This document shows positions 17,148-25,948 of a stretch of DNA of 64,000 nucleotides, piece after piece. The notes below the pieces were generated by a model, which did not search any database, had not been told where the DNA came from, and saw only the letters and a program-made list of their open reading frames with translations. Source of the DNA: Bacteroidota bacterium (lineage in GTDB: Bacteria > Bacteroidota > Bacteroidia > Palsa-965); NCBI GenBank assembly GCA_020402865.1, contig JADBYT010000010.1, positions 62,001 through 126,000 of the forward strand. The letters run 5' to 3'. Every line of letters starts with the position of its first letter. Position 1 is the first letter of the stretch. Position numbers and translations under genes: made by a program.

Positions 17148-18749
17148 TTAATTCAATACCGAAATACGTGTAGCAGTAGGCTCGGCCGACATGGCTTTCA
17201 TTCCTTCAAGGCCGAGAATGGAAAATGAACCGCCTTCCGCTTCTACATCATCTTTGATGGTTTGAATAGTTTTAAGAGTGGTATGATCAACCATTTTCAC
17301 CCTCGAAAAATCAACCGTAACATCACCTTCAACCGGAATTTCCATCAATGCTTTTTTCAATCCGAGCAAATTGGTAAACACTGCCGAACCTTTAATACGC
17401 ACGATATAAGTCCTTCCATCGGGCTGCAATACTTCGAAATCGGAGCGGAACATATTGCGTAAACCGGCACCATTTACGAGATGAATAATGAACTTGATAA
17501 GTACACCGGAAAAAACACCGATGAGCAAATCGGTGGCAAGTGTGAGCACGAGGGTGCTGATGAAAATTAAAAACTGTTCTTTGCCGATGTGCCAGGTATG
17601 AATGAATTCGCGCGGGTGAGCCAGCCTGAAGCCTACAAAAATGAGCATGGCTGCAAGTGCGGCATTGGGAATCATTTCGATGAGCGGCACGGCAGCAATA
17701 AGGAAGATGAGCAGAAACAGGCCGTGAAAAAAATTGGCCCAGCGCGTGCGCGCACCATTGGCCACGTTGGCCGAACTGCGGGCCACTTCCGAAATCATGG
17801 GCAAACCGCCAAGTACAGCCGAAAGGGTGTTGCCAAGGCCCACTGCTACCAGATCGCGGTTGGTGTCTGACTTGCGTTTGAACGGATCAAGTCCGTCTAT
17901 TGCTTTGACTGTAAGCAACGATTCGATGCTGCCGATGAGCGCAAACAAGATTACATATTGTACAAATGCTCCGGGGTGTGCGGTGATGGCAGAGAAATCA
18001 ACGTTGAACCCGATTTTATCAAACAGGCTGCCCACTTTTACCAGCGCGTAGGCTGGCTCGTCGGTTTTAAAATTCATGAGTATGCCAAGCGGAATAGCAA
18101 TACCGAGTACCAGCAGCGGCACCGGAATTTTCTTCACCAGCGGATGTTTGATTGCCGAAAGCCCAAAGAGAATACTTAGCCCGAGCAGACCAATTATTTC
18201 GATATGCCAGTTGGCATGTGCAATGCTTTCGGGAATCATGGCAAACAATTCGAGCGGCTCTTTTCCTTTAAGCAGCGAGGGATCAATACCCAGCAACGTA
18301 TGCACCTGCTTGGAAATAATAATGAGTCCGATGGCTGCCAGCATACCGTGAATGGCTGCGGCCGGAAAAAAATCGGAAAGTTTGCCAAAGCGCAGAAAGC
18401 CAAAAACAATTTGCAGCAAACCGGCTACTAGAATTGCCGCCAGCGCCATTTTCCAGCCATTTTCGCCTCCGCCGAAAGCAGCCACAGCACCTGAGCAAAT
18501 AACAATAAGCCCCGCAGCCGGCCCTTTAATGGTGAGTTTTGACCCGGCCACCAGACTTACTATTACTCCGCCGATAATGGCTGTGAGCAATCCCATTACT
18601 GGAGGGAAATCGCTGGCTTTGGCAATTCCTAAACTAAGCGGCATGGCAATAAGAAATACCAGAAAGCCACTGAGCGCATCGCGCGTGAAATTTTCTTTTA
18701 AGCCCGCCAGCCCGTCTTTGGGCAGCAGTTTCTTATTTAACTGATTCAT
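17148..18749 (-). CDS. SulP-family anion transporter with STAS domain
   Basis: This 533-residue protein is a SulP (SLC26-like) transporter. The membrane part (about residues 25-410) carries the family segments FLVFLIAMPLSLGIA and GLLTAIIGGVIVSLVAGS, and a later GNTLSAVLGGLPMISEVARSS. A STAS domain occupies about residues 435-533, with TVDFSRVKMVDHTTLKTI. SulP proteins move sulfate, bicarbonate or other anions. As the first gene of a unit containing dabA and dabB, bicarbonate is the likeliest substrate, but sulfate cannot be excluded. It is followed after 11 nt by the porin gene. Confidence 0.88.
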   Translation of the reverse strand: MNQLNKKLLPKDGLAGLKENFTRDALSGFLVFLIAMPLSLGIAKASDFPPVMGLLTAIIGGVIVSLVAGSKLTIKGPAAGLIVICSGAVAAFGGGENGWKMALAAILVAGLLQIVFGFLRFGKLSDFFPAAAIHGMLAAIGLIIISKQVHTLLGIDPSLLKGKEPLELFAMIPESIAHANWHIEIIGLLGLSILFGLSAIKHPLVKKIPVPLLVLGIAIPLGILMNFKTDEPAYALVKVGSLFDKIGFNVDFSAITAHPGAFVQYVILFALIGSIESLLTVKAIDGLDPFKRKSDTNRDLVAVGLGNTLSAVLGGLPMISEVARSSANVANGARTRWANFFHGLFLLIFLIAAVPLIEMIPNAALAAMLIFVGFRLAHPREFIHTWHIGKEQFLIFISTLVLTLATDLLIGVFSGVLIKFIIHLVNGAGLRNMFRSDFEVLQPDGRTYIVRIKGSAVFTNLLGLKKALMEIPVEGDVTVDFSRVKMVDHTTLKTIQTIKDDVEAEGGSFSILGLEGMKAMSAEPTATRISVLN

Positions 18750-18863
18750 AAAAATCGGATGAATGATGTTTTCGGTTAACTCACTTCAGAAAGAGGTTGT
18801 ACCGGTGTGCGACACGTTTAACCGGCATGCACCGGCAGTGGCACTTAATTTTTCAGGCACAAC

Positions 18864-18895
18864 AAAAAGCCCTGCCGCAAAAAATGCAGCAAGGC
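18864..18895 (-). terminator. Terminator of the small exported protein gene
   Basis: On the minus strand a 10-bp stem with two G-U pairs (18895-18886 with 18878-18869) and a 7-nt loop are followed by five T residues. It lies just after the stop at 18913 and before the SulP operon start. Confidence 0.75.
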
Positions 18896-18912
18896 CACGA
18901 AAACATCAGAAA

Positions 18913-19269
18913 TCAAATACGGAAATTCTGCTGCGCCACAAAAAGCGGAACGGCACCTGCCGTTATCTCATTGCGGCATACCCATGCAACCGGAGTGTGC
19001 GGTGCCGGTGCTAAAAGCAGATAAAAAAGTTCGAGCACCGGAAGCGTTTGTACAGCTTCGAGATGCTCTTCGTTTTCATAATCCTCGGTATCGGTCAGAA
19101 ATTCAAAACCACCATTGGTATTCGTCTGACTGTGTGCGGCATTGAAGCCGTTTTGCTTTAACTGCGGCAGTTTTGAAACCTGTGCCGCAGAAAGCTGAAC
19201 CTGAAGCGCGCAGAAAAGCAGCAGCAGTATTGCTGCAAGACTTCTTTGTATTAATCCGTGCATCTTCAT
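18913..19269 (-). CDS. Small exported protein of unknown function
   Basis: This 118-residue protein starts MKMHGLIQRSLAAILLLLFC and has a signal peptide ending near LSAAQ. The mature part is acidic (TDTEDYENEEHLEA), followed by a hydrophobic stretch (VLELFYLLLAPAP) and a C-terminus with no motif. It has its own -7 element upstream and its own terminator. No family is recognised. I chose ATG 19269; a second ATG at 19263 is possible, and a longer frame from 19296 would start upstream of the promoter element. Confidence 0.55.
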   Translation of the reverse strand: MKMHGLIQRSLAAILLLLFCALQVQLSAAQVSKLPQLKQNGFNAAHSQTNTNGGFEFLTDTEDYENEEHLEAVQTLPVLELFYLLLAPAPHTPVAWVCRNEITAGAVPLFVAQQNFRI

Positions 19270-19274
19270 CAGAG

Positions 19275-19282
19275 CAAAAGTA
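19275..19282 (-). promoter_or_regulatory. -7 element TACTTTTG (minus strand)
   Basis: An exact TAnnTTTG on the minus strand lies 5 nt before the ATG at 19269. If used, the transcript would start at or next to the start codon. Confidence 0.45.
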
Positions 19283-19439
19283 AATGGTTTTTCCAAACAA
19301 GTTGTACGCTAACCAACACCGAAATGTTAAACTTTTCTCATTTCTCAGCCCTACCGGGCGGTTTGACTGAGGTTTGTAATGAGTCTCAGGCACGTCCACT
19401 CCATAAATTTTCCATATTTTCGCGCCTTCATCCGAACTC

Positions 19440-21014
19440 ATGCAGCGAAGTTTCGTCACCAACTTAGTCATTCTCCTTTTCCTGAACCTGCTTATAAAGC
19501 CGTTCTGGATTCTGGTTATTGAACCAAATGTGCAGAATGAAGTGGGCAACGCTGCTTACGGCGAGTACTTTGCGCTGTTTAACTTTTCGTTTCTGCTCAA
19601 CATCCTGCTTGATGTAGGCATTACCAATTTCAACAACAAGAATATTGCCCAGAACAGCCACCTGCTTACCAAGCATTTCTCGGCGCTGTTTGTGCTTAAG
19701 CTGGCGCTTGCAGTACTTTATATTATTGCCACTATTGTGGTCGGACTAATTATCGGATACGATACGCGGCTGCTCAAACTGCTGCTGATGCTGGGCTTTA
19801 ACCAGTTTCTGATTTCGATGGTGCTTTACCTGCGCTCGAATTTGCAGGGGCTGCATTTGTTTAAGACGGATGCGTTGATTTCGGTGCTCGACAGGGTGCT
19901 GATGATTGCCATTGTGGGAACGATGCTGTGGACCAACCTGTTTCCGCGCCGGGTGGATATTATGGACTTTGTGTATGCGCAAACGGTGGGCTACCTGATT
20001 ACGGCTGCGGTGGCGTTTTTTGCGGTGGCGCGGCATACGCATACCGTTAAACTGCGGTGGAGCCGGCCGTTTTCGGTAATGATTCTGCGCAAGAGCTTTC
20101 CGTTTGCGGTGCTGGTGCTGCTGATGACCTTTTACAACCGTATCGACTCGGTAATGCTTGAGCGTATGCTGCCGCAGGGCGATGCGGTGAAGGCCGAACG
20201 CCTGAAAGTGCTGCGCGATCCTGATCTGGTGCTTAACGAGGCCGAAAAGCGGGAACGCGATGCACTGGCCGACGAACTCGAACATTCGGGACCGGAGCAG
20301 GCCGGTATTTACGCCAAAGCCTATCGCCTGCTTGATGCCACCAACATGATTGCCTACCTGTTTTCGGTGCTGCTGCTGCCCATGTTCTCGCGCATGCTCA
20401 AGTTCCGCGAATCGGTGGAGCCGCTGGTGAAGCTTTCATTTACCCTGCTCATTACCCCGGCCGTGGTGATTGCCGTAGGATGTGCCTTTTACCGCGAGAA
20501 CCTGATGGGCATGCTTTATGGCACTGAACATCTGGGCGATGTGACTTTTGTGTTCAGTGTGCTGATGAGTTGTTTTGTAGCCATTTCCACTACCTATATT
20601 TTCGGCACACTGCTTACGGCCAATGGCAATTTGCGACAATTAAACGTGGTGGCGCTTTCGGGCATGATCTTCAACGTTGGCATGAACTACCTGTTTATCA
20701 AACACTTCCAGATGGAAGCACGGGGCACGGCCATTTCCAGCCTTGCCACACAAGTGCTTACAGCTGTGGCTCAGGTACTTATTGTGCAACGCTGGTTTAA
20801 ATTCCGCGTAAACTGGCGGCTGCTTACCACACTGGTGGTTTATACAGCGGGGGTCATTGCCATTGCACAGGTTTGTCACACCTACCTGATGCAGCCGGGC
20901 AAATCAGGCTGGATTTTAGGATTTATCGTAATGACCGGCACTTCGCTGGCCTGGGCATTTGCCACAAGGCTGATCAGCGTGAAGGGGATGTTCCGGATAA
21001 TGAAATACGGATAA
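19440..21014 (+). CDS. Oligosaccharide flippase / polysaccharide biosynthesis membrane protein
   Basis: This 524-residue protein has about a dozen hydrophobic helices and is of the MATE/MVF (Wzx-like) superfamily that flips lipid-linked sugars across the inner membrane. Family-like segments include NFSFLLNILLDVGITNFNN and FAVLVLLMTFYNRIDSVMLE. A charged stretch of about 35 residues (RDPDLVLNEAEKRERDALAD) between two helices is longer than usual. It is followed by a terminator and then by two Wzz-like genes and a ligase/polymerase gene on the same strand, which fits surface polysaccharide export. Confidence 0.83.
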   Translation: MQRSFVTNLVILLFLNLLIKPFWILVIEPNVQNEVGNAAYGEYFALFNFSFLLNILLDVGITNFNNKNIAQNSHLLTKHFSALFVLKLALAVLYIIATIVVGLIIGYDTRLLKLLLMLGFNQFLISMVLYLRSNLQGLHLFKTDALISVLDRVLMIAIVGTMLWTNLFPRRVDIMDFVYAQTVGYLITAAVAFFAVARHTHTVKLRWSRPFSVMILRKSFPFAVLVLLMTFYNRIDSVMLERMLPQGDAVKAERLKVLRDPDLVLNEAEKRERDALADELEHSGPEQAGIYAKAYRLLDATNMIAYLFSVLLLPMFSRMLKFRESVEPLVKLSFTLLITPAVVIAVGCAFYRENLMGMLYGTEHLGDVTFVFSVLMSCFVAISTTYIFGTLLTANGNLRQLNVVALSGMIFNVGMNYLFIKHFQMEARGTAISSLATQVLTAVAQVLIVQRWFKFRVNWRLLTTLVVYTAGVIAIAQVCHTYLMQPGKSGWILGFIVMTGTSLAWAFATRLISVKGMFRIMKYG

Positions 21015-21047
21015 TCTTTTTGGGGGATGTGGCAATAAATTGCCTTG

Positions 21048-21090
21048 AAAACCGTTTAGCGGCCTTTTGAAGGGCTGGCAACGGTTTTTT
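21048..21090 (+). terminator. Terminator-like hairpin after the flippase gene
   Basis: A 9-bp outer stem (21048-21056 with 21080-21088) encloses a further partly paired loop and ends in a T-rich run. It separates the flippase from the following Wzz-like genes. Confidence 0.65.
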
Positions 21091-21092
21091 GT

Positions 21093-21100
21093 TACTTTTG
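21093..21100 (+). promoter_or_regulatory. -7 element TACTTTTG
   Basis: An exact TAnnTTTG directly follows the hairpin. A TTTG at 21066-21069 lies 23 nt upstream, slightly further than the usual 19-21. The first Wzz-like ATG is 75 nt downstream. Confidence 0.5.
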
Positions 21101-21175
21101 CCCCTGCCCGAAGCGGGGTGTCCCCATACCACTTTGCCGGAGGCGCACACACATCAGGAAACACAACTTTCGTTC

Positions 21176-22204
21176 ATGACAACCCGAAGCAACGAAAATT
21201 CATTCAATTCAGCCAGTCTGCTCGACTTTCTCTGGCGCTGGCGGAAACCGTTAATTATCATTGGCATTGCAGCAGCAGCCTTGTCATCGGTGGTATCACT
21301 CATGATCCGCGAAAAATTCAAATCGTCGGTGATCATGTTCCCTGTACAATCGAACTCCATTTCAAAGGCCCTTCTTACGGAAGACGTAACCGGCAAACAG
21401 GACGTACTTCAGTTTGGTGAAGAAGAGCAGGCCGAGCAAATGATGCAGATTCTGAATTCAGACGAAATCCGTTCTGCCATCTGCAAGAAATACAACCTGA
21501 TGGAGCATTACCGGATTGACACGGCCGACAAGTACAAAAACACCCGTTTGTATGAGATGTATAACGATAACATTTCGTTCAAGCGCACGGAGTTTATGTC
21601 GGTTAAAGTGGAAGTGCTGGATGAAGACCGTGTAATGGCTGCGGCTATTGCCAACGACATTGCGGCGCTGCTCGACTCCACTAAAACACGTATGCAGCGC
21701 GACCGTGCCGGCCAGGCTTTCCGTATTGTGGAGGCTGAATACCTTTCGAAAAAAGCGGAAGTGGAAGGCATGCAGGATTCGCTGGCCAAGCTGAACAAAG
21801 CAGGTGTATATGACTACGAATCACAATCGGAAGTAACCAGTGAGCAGTATGCCATTGCCCTTGCCAAAGGCGATCAGCGTGCGCTTGCCTCACTGCGCGA
21901 ACAGCTTAACATCATTGCCTCATACGGTTCGGCTTATATGTCGATTCGTGAAAACCTCTATATCCAGCGCCAGCAGCTTAACCTGCTCAAAACAAAGTAC
22001 GAGGAGGCCAAAGTGGATAACGAACAATCGCTTACCTATAAGTTTATCGTAAACAAAGCCTTCCCGGCCGAACGTAAATCGTATCCGGTACGTTGGCTTA
22101 TTGTGGCGGTAAGCACAGTAACAACTTTAATTTTCGGTGTACTGGGACTTATTCTTTTCGATAATATCCAACGCATCCGAAAGCAAACTCAACAACCTTC
22201 CTGA
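21176..22204 (+). CDS. Wzz-like chain-length determinant protein 1
   Basis: This 342-residue inner-membrane protein has two membrane helices, one near residues 20-45 and one near the C-terminus (WLIVAVSTVTTLIFGVLGLILF), with a long periplasmic helical region between. The helix is preceded by the typical SYPVRW segment. This is the polysaccharide co-polymerase (Wzz) layout without a cytoplasmic kinase. Such proteins set polymer length together with Wzy. ATG 21176 was chosen over an upstream ATG at 21089, which lies in the promoter element. The second Wzz-like gene begins 7 nt after its stop. Confidence 0.8.
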   Translation: MTTRSNENSFNSASLLDFLWRWRKPLIIIGIAAAALSSVVSLMIREKFKSSVIMFPVQSNSISKALLTEDVTGKQDVLQFGEEEQAEQMMQILNSDEIRSAICKKYNLMEHYRIDTADKYKNTRLYEMYNDNISFKRTEFMSVKVEVLDEDRVMAAAIANDIAALLDSTKTRMQRDRAGQAFRIVEAEYLSKKAEVEGMQDSLAKLNKAGVYDYESQSEVTSEQYAIALAKGDQRALASLREQLNIIASYGSAYMSIRENLYIQRQQLNLLKTKYEEAKVDNEQSLTYKFIVNKAFPAERKSYPVRWLIVAVSTVTTLIFGVLGLILFDNIQRIRKQTQQPS

Positions 22205-22211
22205 TCCAAAA

Positions 22212-23156
22212 ATGTCAGACCTTTTCGAGCAATCCGGCCTGCTACAGATAGCCCGTAAGCGTTTTTTGCACCTTAGCATTATTGGTGCTCTGGCAGCCGT
22301 ATGCAGCTTTGTTTTTTCGGGAGAAACATTTATCAAACCACGCTATAAATCAATGGCGGTGGTTTATCCGGTAAATATTATCCCTTATTCAAGCGAAACT
22401 CCTTCGGAGCAATTGCTGCAATTGTTCAACTCTACCGATGTGCGCCAGATGATGGTACGGCGTTTTAATCTTTCGAAAGCCTATTCTATTGATACCACTG
22501 TAAAGGCCGGGAAAGCCCGTTTGCTGGCTGCTTACGATGAAAACGTAGAAGTGCGTAAAACAGAATTTGAATCGGTACAGATTTACATTTACGATACCAA
22601 TCCCGATTCGGCCTGTGCAATGGTGAAGGCGCTGATCGGGTTTGTAAATGTGAAAGCACGCAGCCTGCAGCGCGAAAAAACACAGGAAGTAGTAAACATT
22701 TTTAAAGGTCAGTTGCTGCAAAAGCAGATGCAGATTGACACGATGGAAAAAGAAATGCAGTTGCTGCGCGAAAACTACGGCCTGCTCGATTATAAAGGAC
22801 AGGCGCGCGAGGTAACACGCGGCATTCTTAAAAACGACGGCCGCAATGCCAAGGCTGATACGCTTTACAACAACCTGCGCCGCAAAGGCGGTGATCTGCT
22901 CTGGTATAGCGACCAGCTTGCACAGCTTCGCAAAGATTATGGTAATGTACGCTCCGAATACGACCGCGCACTGAGCGACCTTACCAAAGAGCTCACCTAT
23001 TCAAACGTGGTGGCCTCGCCCTACCCGGCCGATTCGAAATCCTATCCCGTGCGCTGGCTCATTGTGGTTGTAACCACCTGCTCGGCACTTTTCTTCGGCT
23101 TCCTGCTTTTTCTATTGCTCGATAAAAAAACAAAAGCACCCGCGCATGCAGCCTGA
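22212..23156 (+). CDS. Wzz-like chain-length determinant protein 2
   Basis: This 314-residue protein has the same layout as the preceding gene product: an N-terminal membrane helix (LSIIGALAAVCSFVFSG), a periplasmic coiled region with QLLQLFNSTDVRQMM, and a C-terminal SYPVRWLIVVVTTCSALFFG helix. The shared SYPVRW segment and general alignment show that the two are paralogues that arose by duplication. ATG 22212 was preferred to an in-frame ATG at 22137 that would overlap the previous gene. The next gene, a ligase/polymerase, starts 11 nt before its stop. Confidence 0.78.
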   Translation: MSDLFEQSGLLQIARKRFLHLSIIGALAAVCSFVFSGETFIKPRYKSMAVVYPVNIIPYSSETPSEQLLQLFNSTDVRQMMVRRFNLSKAYSIDTTVKAGKARLLAAYDENVEVRKTEFESVQIYIYDTNPDSACAMVKALIGFVNVKARSLQREKTQEVVNIFKGQLLQKQMQIDTMEKEMQLLRENYGLLDYKGQAREVTRGILKNDGRNAKADTLYNNLRRKGGDLLWYSDQLAQLRKDYGNVRSEYDRALSDLTKELTYSNVVASPYPADSKSYPVRWLIVVVTTCSALFFGFLLFLLLDKKTKAPAHAA

Positions 23157-24615
23157 TACACACATAGCCAACAAGCGCACGCTCTGGTGGGTGTATGGCT
23201 GGTGTGCCATTTTTCTGGCGGCCAATACGGTTTGCATGCTCAATGAATTTTACTGGCTAAACCTGCTTCCGGCGGTATTACTGGTGGCCGCTCTGGCCAT
23301 TTTTGCACTCGATAAACTGCTCCTGATCTGCGTGTTTCTTACGCCGCTTTCGGTTGTGCTGGCCGATCAGGATATCCGTATCGGGCTTAGCTTGCCGGTA
23401 GAGCCTTTGCTGGCGGGCATTCTCATGCTCATGCTGCTGAAGTTTATACAGCAGGGCAAATTCGACCGGCGTTTCCTTGTGCATCCGGTTACAATGGCCA
23501 TATTGTTTAATCTGGCTTGGATTGCGGTAACCACTATGACCAGTGAAATGCCGCTTGTATCGCTCAAATTTTTCATTGCCCGCCTGTGGTTTGTGGTGCC
23601 GTTTTACTTTCTTGGTGTGCAGCTGTTCCGCAACATGAGCAATGTGCGCCGTTTTCTCTGGCTCTATATTCTGCCTTTTACCATTGTTATCGGCTACACC
23701 ATTTTCAACCACTCGCTCTACGGCTTCGATCAGGATTCCGCACACTGGGTAATGTCGCCCTTCTACAACGACCACACCGCATACGGCGCGGCGCTGGCCA
23801 TGTTTTATCCGGCCATCATTGCATTTACCATGAGCCGCCGCTACGGAATTAACCTGCGCATTATTGCCGGGCTGCTGCTGCTCATTTTCACTACGGCACT
23901 TGTATTCTCCTATACCCGCGCAGCGTGGGTGAGCCTTATCGGTGCGCTCTTTCTGTTTATTATTCTGCGCCTGCGCATCCGGTTTATATACATTGCAGGT
24001 GTAGTCATTACGGCCATTGCCATTCTGCTTTTTTCGTGGACGGATATTGTAATGAAGCTCGAAAAAAACAGGCAGGACACTTCCGATGATCTGGCCGAGC
24101 ACATTGAATCCATTTCCAACATTTCTACCGACGCGTCCAACCTCGAACGCCTCAACCGCTGGAGTTCGGCCATGCGCATGTTCGATGAGCGTCCGTTCTT
24201 CGGCTGGGGACCGGGCACATACAGTTTTCAGTATGCTCCGTTTCAGCTTTCGGGCGAAAAAACAATCATCAGCACCAACGCCGGCGACCTCGGTAATGCA
24301 CACAGCGAATACATCGGCCCGCTTTGCGAAAGCGGTGTGTTCGGACTTTTGTCGATGCTGGGTGTGGTGATTACAATAATATGGACCGGCTGGCGGCTTT
24401 ACCACCGCATGCAGCCCGGCGAAATGCGTTCGGTGCTGCTGGCTGTGCTGCTGGGGCTGGTTACGTATTTCATTCACGGCACGCTCAACAACTTTCTGGA
24501 TACCGACAAAGCGGCCATTCCGTTCTGGGCCTTTGCAGCCATGCTGGTGGCAGCTGATATTTGGCTGGTGCCTGAGAAAAAAGAGAATGAGGTTTCGGAA
24601 ACCGATGCCCGTTAG
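23146..24615 (+). CDS. O-antigen ligase / polymerase family protein 1
   Basis: This 489-residue protein with about 11-12 membrane helices is of the Wzy_C (WaaL/Wzy) family. The large periplasmic loop contains the family region RPFFGWGPGTYSFQYAPFQ and NAHSEYIG, with the conserved His and Arg/Glu positions. An earlier motif is SPFYNDHTAYGAALA. It either polymerises repeat units or ligates glycan to a lipid. It overlaps the second Wzz-like gene by 11 nt and forms one unit with both. A clear paralogue lies at 38842-40320. Its stop overlaps that of the convergent phosphatase gene by 4 nt. Confidence 0.85.
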   Translation: MQPDTHIANKRTLWWVYGWCAIFLAANTVCMLNEFYWLNLLPAVLLVAALAIFALDKLLLICVFLTPLSVVLADQDIRIGLSLPVEPLLAGILMLMLLKFIQQGKFDRRFLVHPVTMAILFNLAWIAVTTMTSEMPLVSLKFFIARLWFVVPFYFLGVQLFRNMSNVRRFLWLYILPFTIVIGYTIFNHSLYGFDQDSAHWVMSPFYNDHTAYGAALAMFYPAIIAFTMSRRYGINLRIIAGLLLLIFTTALVFSYTRAAWVSLIGALFLFIILRLRIRFIYIAGVVITAIAILLFSWTDIVMKLEKNRQDTSDDLAEHIESISNISTDASNLERLNRWSSAMRMFDERPFFGWGPGTYSFQYAPFQLSGEKTIISTNAGDLGNAHSEYIGPLCESGVFGLLSMLGVVITIIWTGWRLYHRMQPGEMRSVLLAVLLGLVTYFIHGTLNNFLDTDKAAIPFWAFAAMLVAADIWLVPEKKENEVSETDAR

Positions 24616-25850
24616 TGCAATCTGCAGGTAAACAGCGCAATATCATCTACGTAGTTCAGATGCTCCTTGTGCGCTTCAATCTGATTGAGCAGCATGGCAT
24701 TGAAATCTTTGGGCGTTAGCTCGTGCTCCTCCCATGCAAGGTACTGCAGACGTTCTATACCAAATTCTTCACCAGCCTCGTTTGTTTGCTCCACCAGCCC
24801 GTCAGTATAGCAGCACAGCATGGAGTTAGGACTGATGTTGAGAATACCTTCTTTCACTTTACTCAACTCATCAACCATGCCCAGACCGGTGCAGCCAATG
24901 GTAAGCTGCGTAACACCGTCGGACGCGATGAGAATGGGCGGATTGTGCCCGGCGTTGATGTAGTGCATTACGCGTGTAACCAGGTTGTACTTGGCTACAA
25001 ACAGCGTAATGAAACGATCGCCTTTGGCACTGTGGTTTACTTTGGTATTGAGTTCGCGCACAAGCTCGGTAAGATCAGGCATATACTGAAGCAGCACGCG
25101 GATATTTGCCTGAAAGTTTGACATAAGCAACGCGGCCGGCACGCCTTTTCCCGACACGTCGGCTACGCAAAGCGCCACCTCGTTTTCGTTGATGCGCACA
25201 AAATCGTAGTAATCGCCGCCAACCTGAAGGTGGGGCAAATACACGGCATTCATATCAAACTGCTCGTCGTTGGGAAGCTCTTCGGGAAAAAGCTGGCGCT
25301 GTACTTCCCAGGCCAGTTCGAGTTCGCGGCGCATGGTAGCCTGCCGGATATTGTCTTTGGCGAGCTTCTTGTTTTCAATGGCTACCACGATAATGTTGGT
25401 AAGCGTTTGCACAAAAGGCAAATGCTTGATGGCCGCACTCATTCCGCTTTCATCCTCATCAATATCACCCACCAGCACATAAGCCAGCGGCAGCGATTTA
25501 TGGTAAACCGGAATAATGATTTCGAACGAACGTTCAAGCGGATGCGCGGCAATGTCGATGGTACGTATATCGGTAATACCGGCAAATTCGCTGGCCACAT
25601 CAATATCGGCAAACGAATTATCAACCCCGAACTGAAGCAGGCAACGCCAGCCCTGTCCGTCGAAACTGAACAGCACCAGTTTGCCGATGTTCAGATTATC
25701 ACGCACAATTGACTCGAACGTGGTGAGCAGTTCGGAGGTTGAAACGTTGTTGTTGATGGAGTTGGTAACTTCAAGCAGCGCATTAAGTTTAAAATCCTTA
25801 ATACGCTTGGCGCTGAGCCCAACACTGCCTCTGCTGTTCTTTACCATCAT
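24612..25850 (-). CDS. SpoIIE/RsbU-type PP2C phosphatase with GAF-like domain
   Basis: This 412-residue protein has a GAF-like sensory domain at about residues 25-170 and a PP2C-type (SpoIIE/RsbU) phosphatase domain at about residues 190-412. A linker helix containing ELAWEVQRQLFPEELP joins them. Metal-binding Asp residues appear in VGGDYYDF and ADVSGKG, and the late DD of NYVDDIALFTCR completes the site. Family members dephosphorylate anti-sigma antagonist proteins in partner-switching pathways. No STAS antagonist or anti-sigma kinase lies nearby, apart from the STAS domain of the SulP transporter, so the target is unknown. Confidence 0.85.
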   Translation of the reverse strand: MMVKNSRGSVGLSAKRIKDFKLNALLEVTNSINNNVSTSELLTTFESIVRDNLNIGKLVLFSFDGQGWRCLLQFGVDNSFADIDVASEFAGITDIRTIDIAAHPLERSFEIIIPVYHKSLPLAYVLVGDIDEDESGMSAAIKHLPFVQTLTNIIVVAIENKKLAKDNIRQATMRRELELAWEVQRQLFPEELPNDEQFDMNAVYLPHLQVGGDYYDFVRINENEVALCVADVSGKGVPAALLMSNFQANIRVLLQYMPDLTELVRELNTKVNHSAKGDRFITLFVAKYNLVTRVMHYINAGHNPPILIASDGVTQLTIGCTGLGMVDELSKVKEGILNISPNSMLCCYTDGLVEQTNEAGEEFGIERLQYLAWEEHELTPKDFNAMLLNQIEAHKEHLNYVDDIALFTCRLH

Positions 25851-25948
25851 GCTAAATTTACCAGCTTCTGAGCAGGGGAGATGCTAAAATTAGACAAATA
25901 CCTGAGTTTAACCGACAAATGGCCGGAATAAATTCAGAAAAGGCCGGA

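Noticed and set aside
23278-24477. 399-codon minus-strand frame opposite the ligase/polymerase
   Set aside because: Its composition (Gln, His and Asn rich) is what a reverse reading of a membrane protein gives. The plus-strand gene has clear family motifs and operon overlap.
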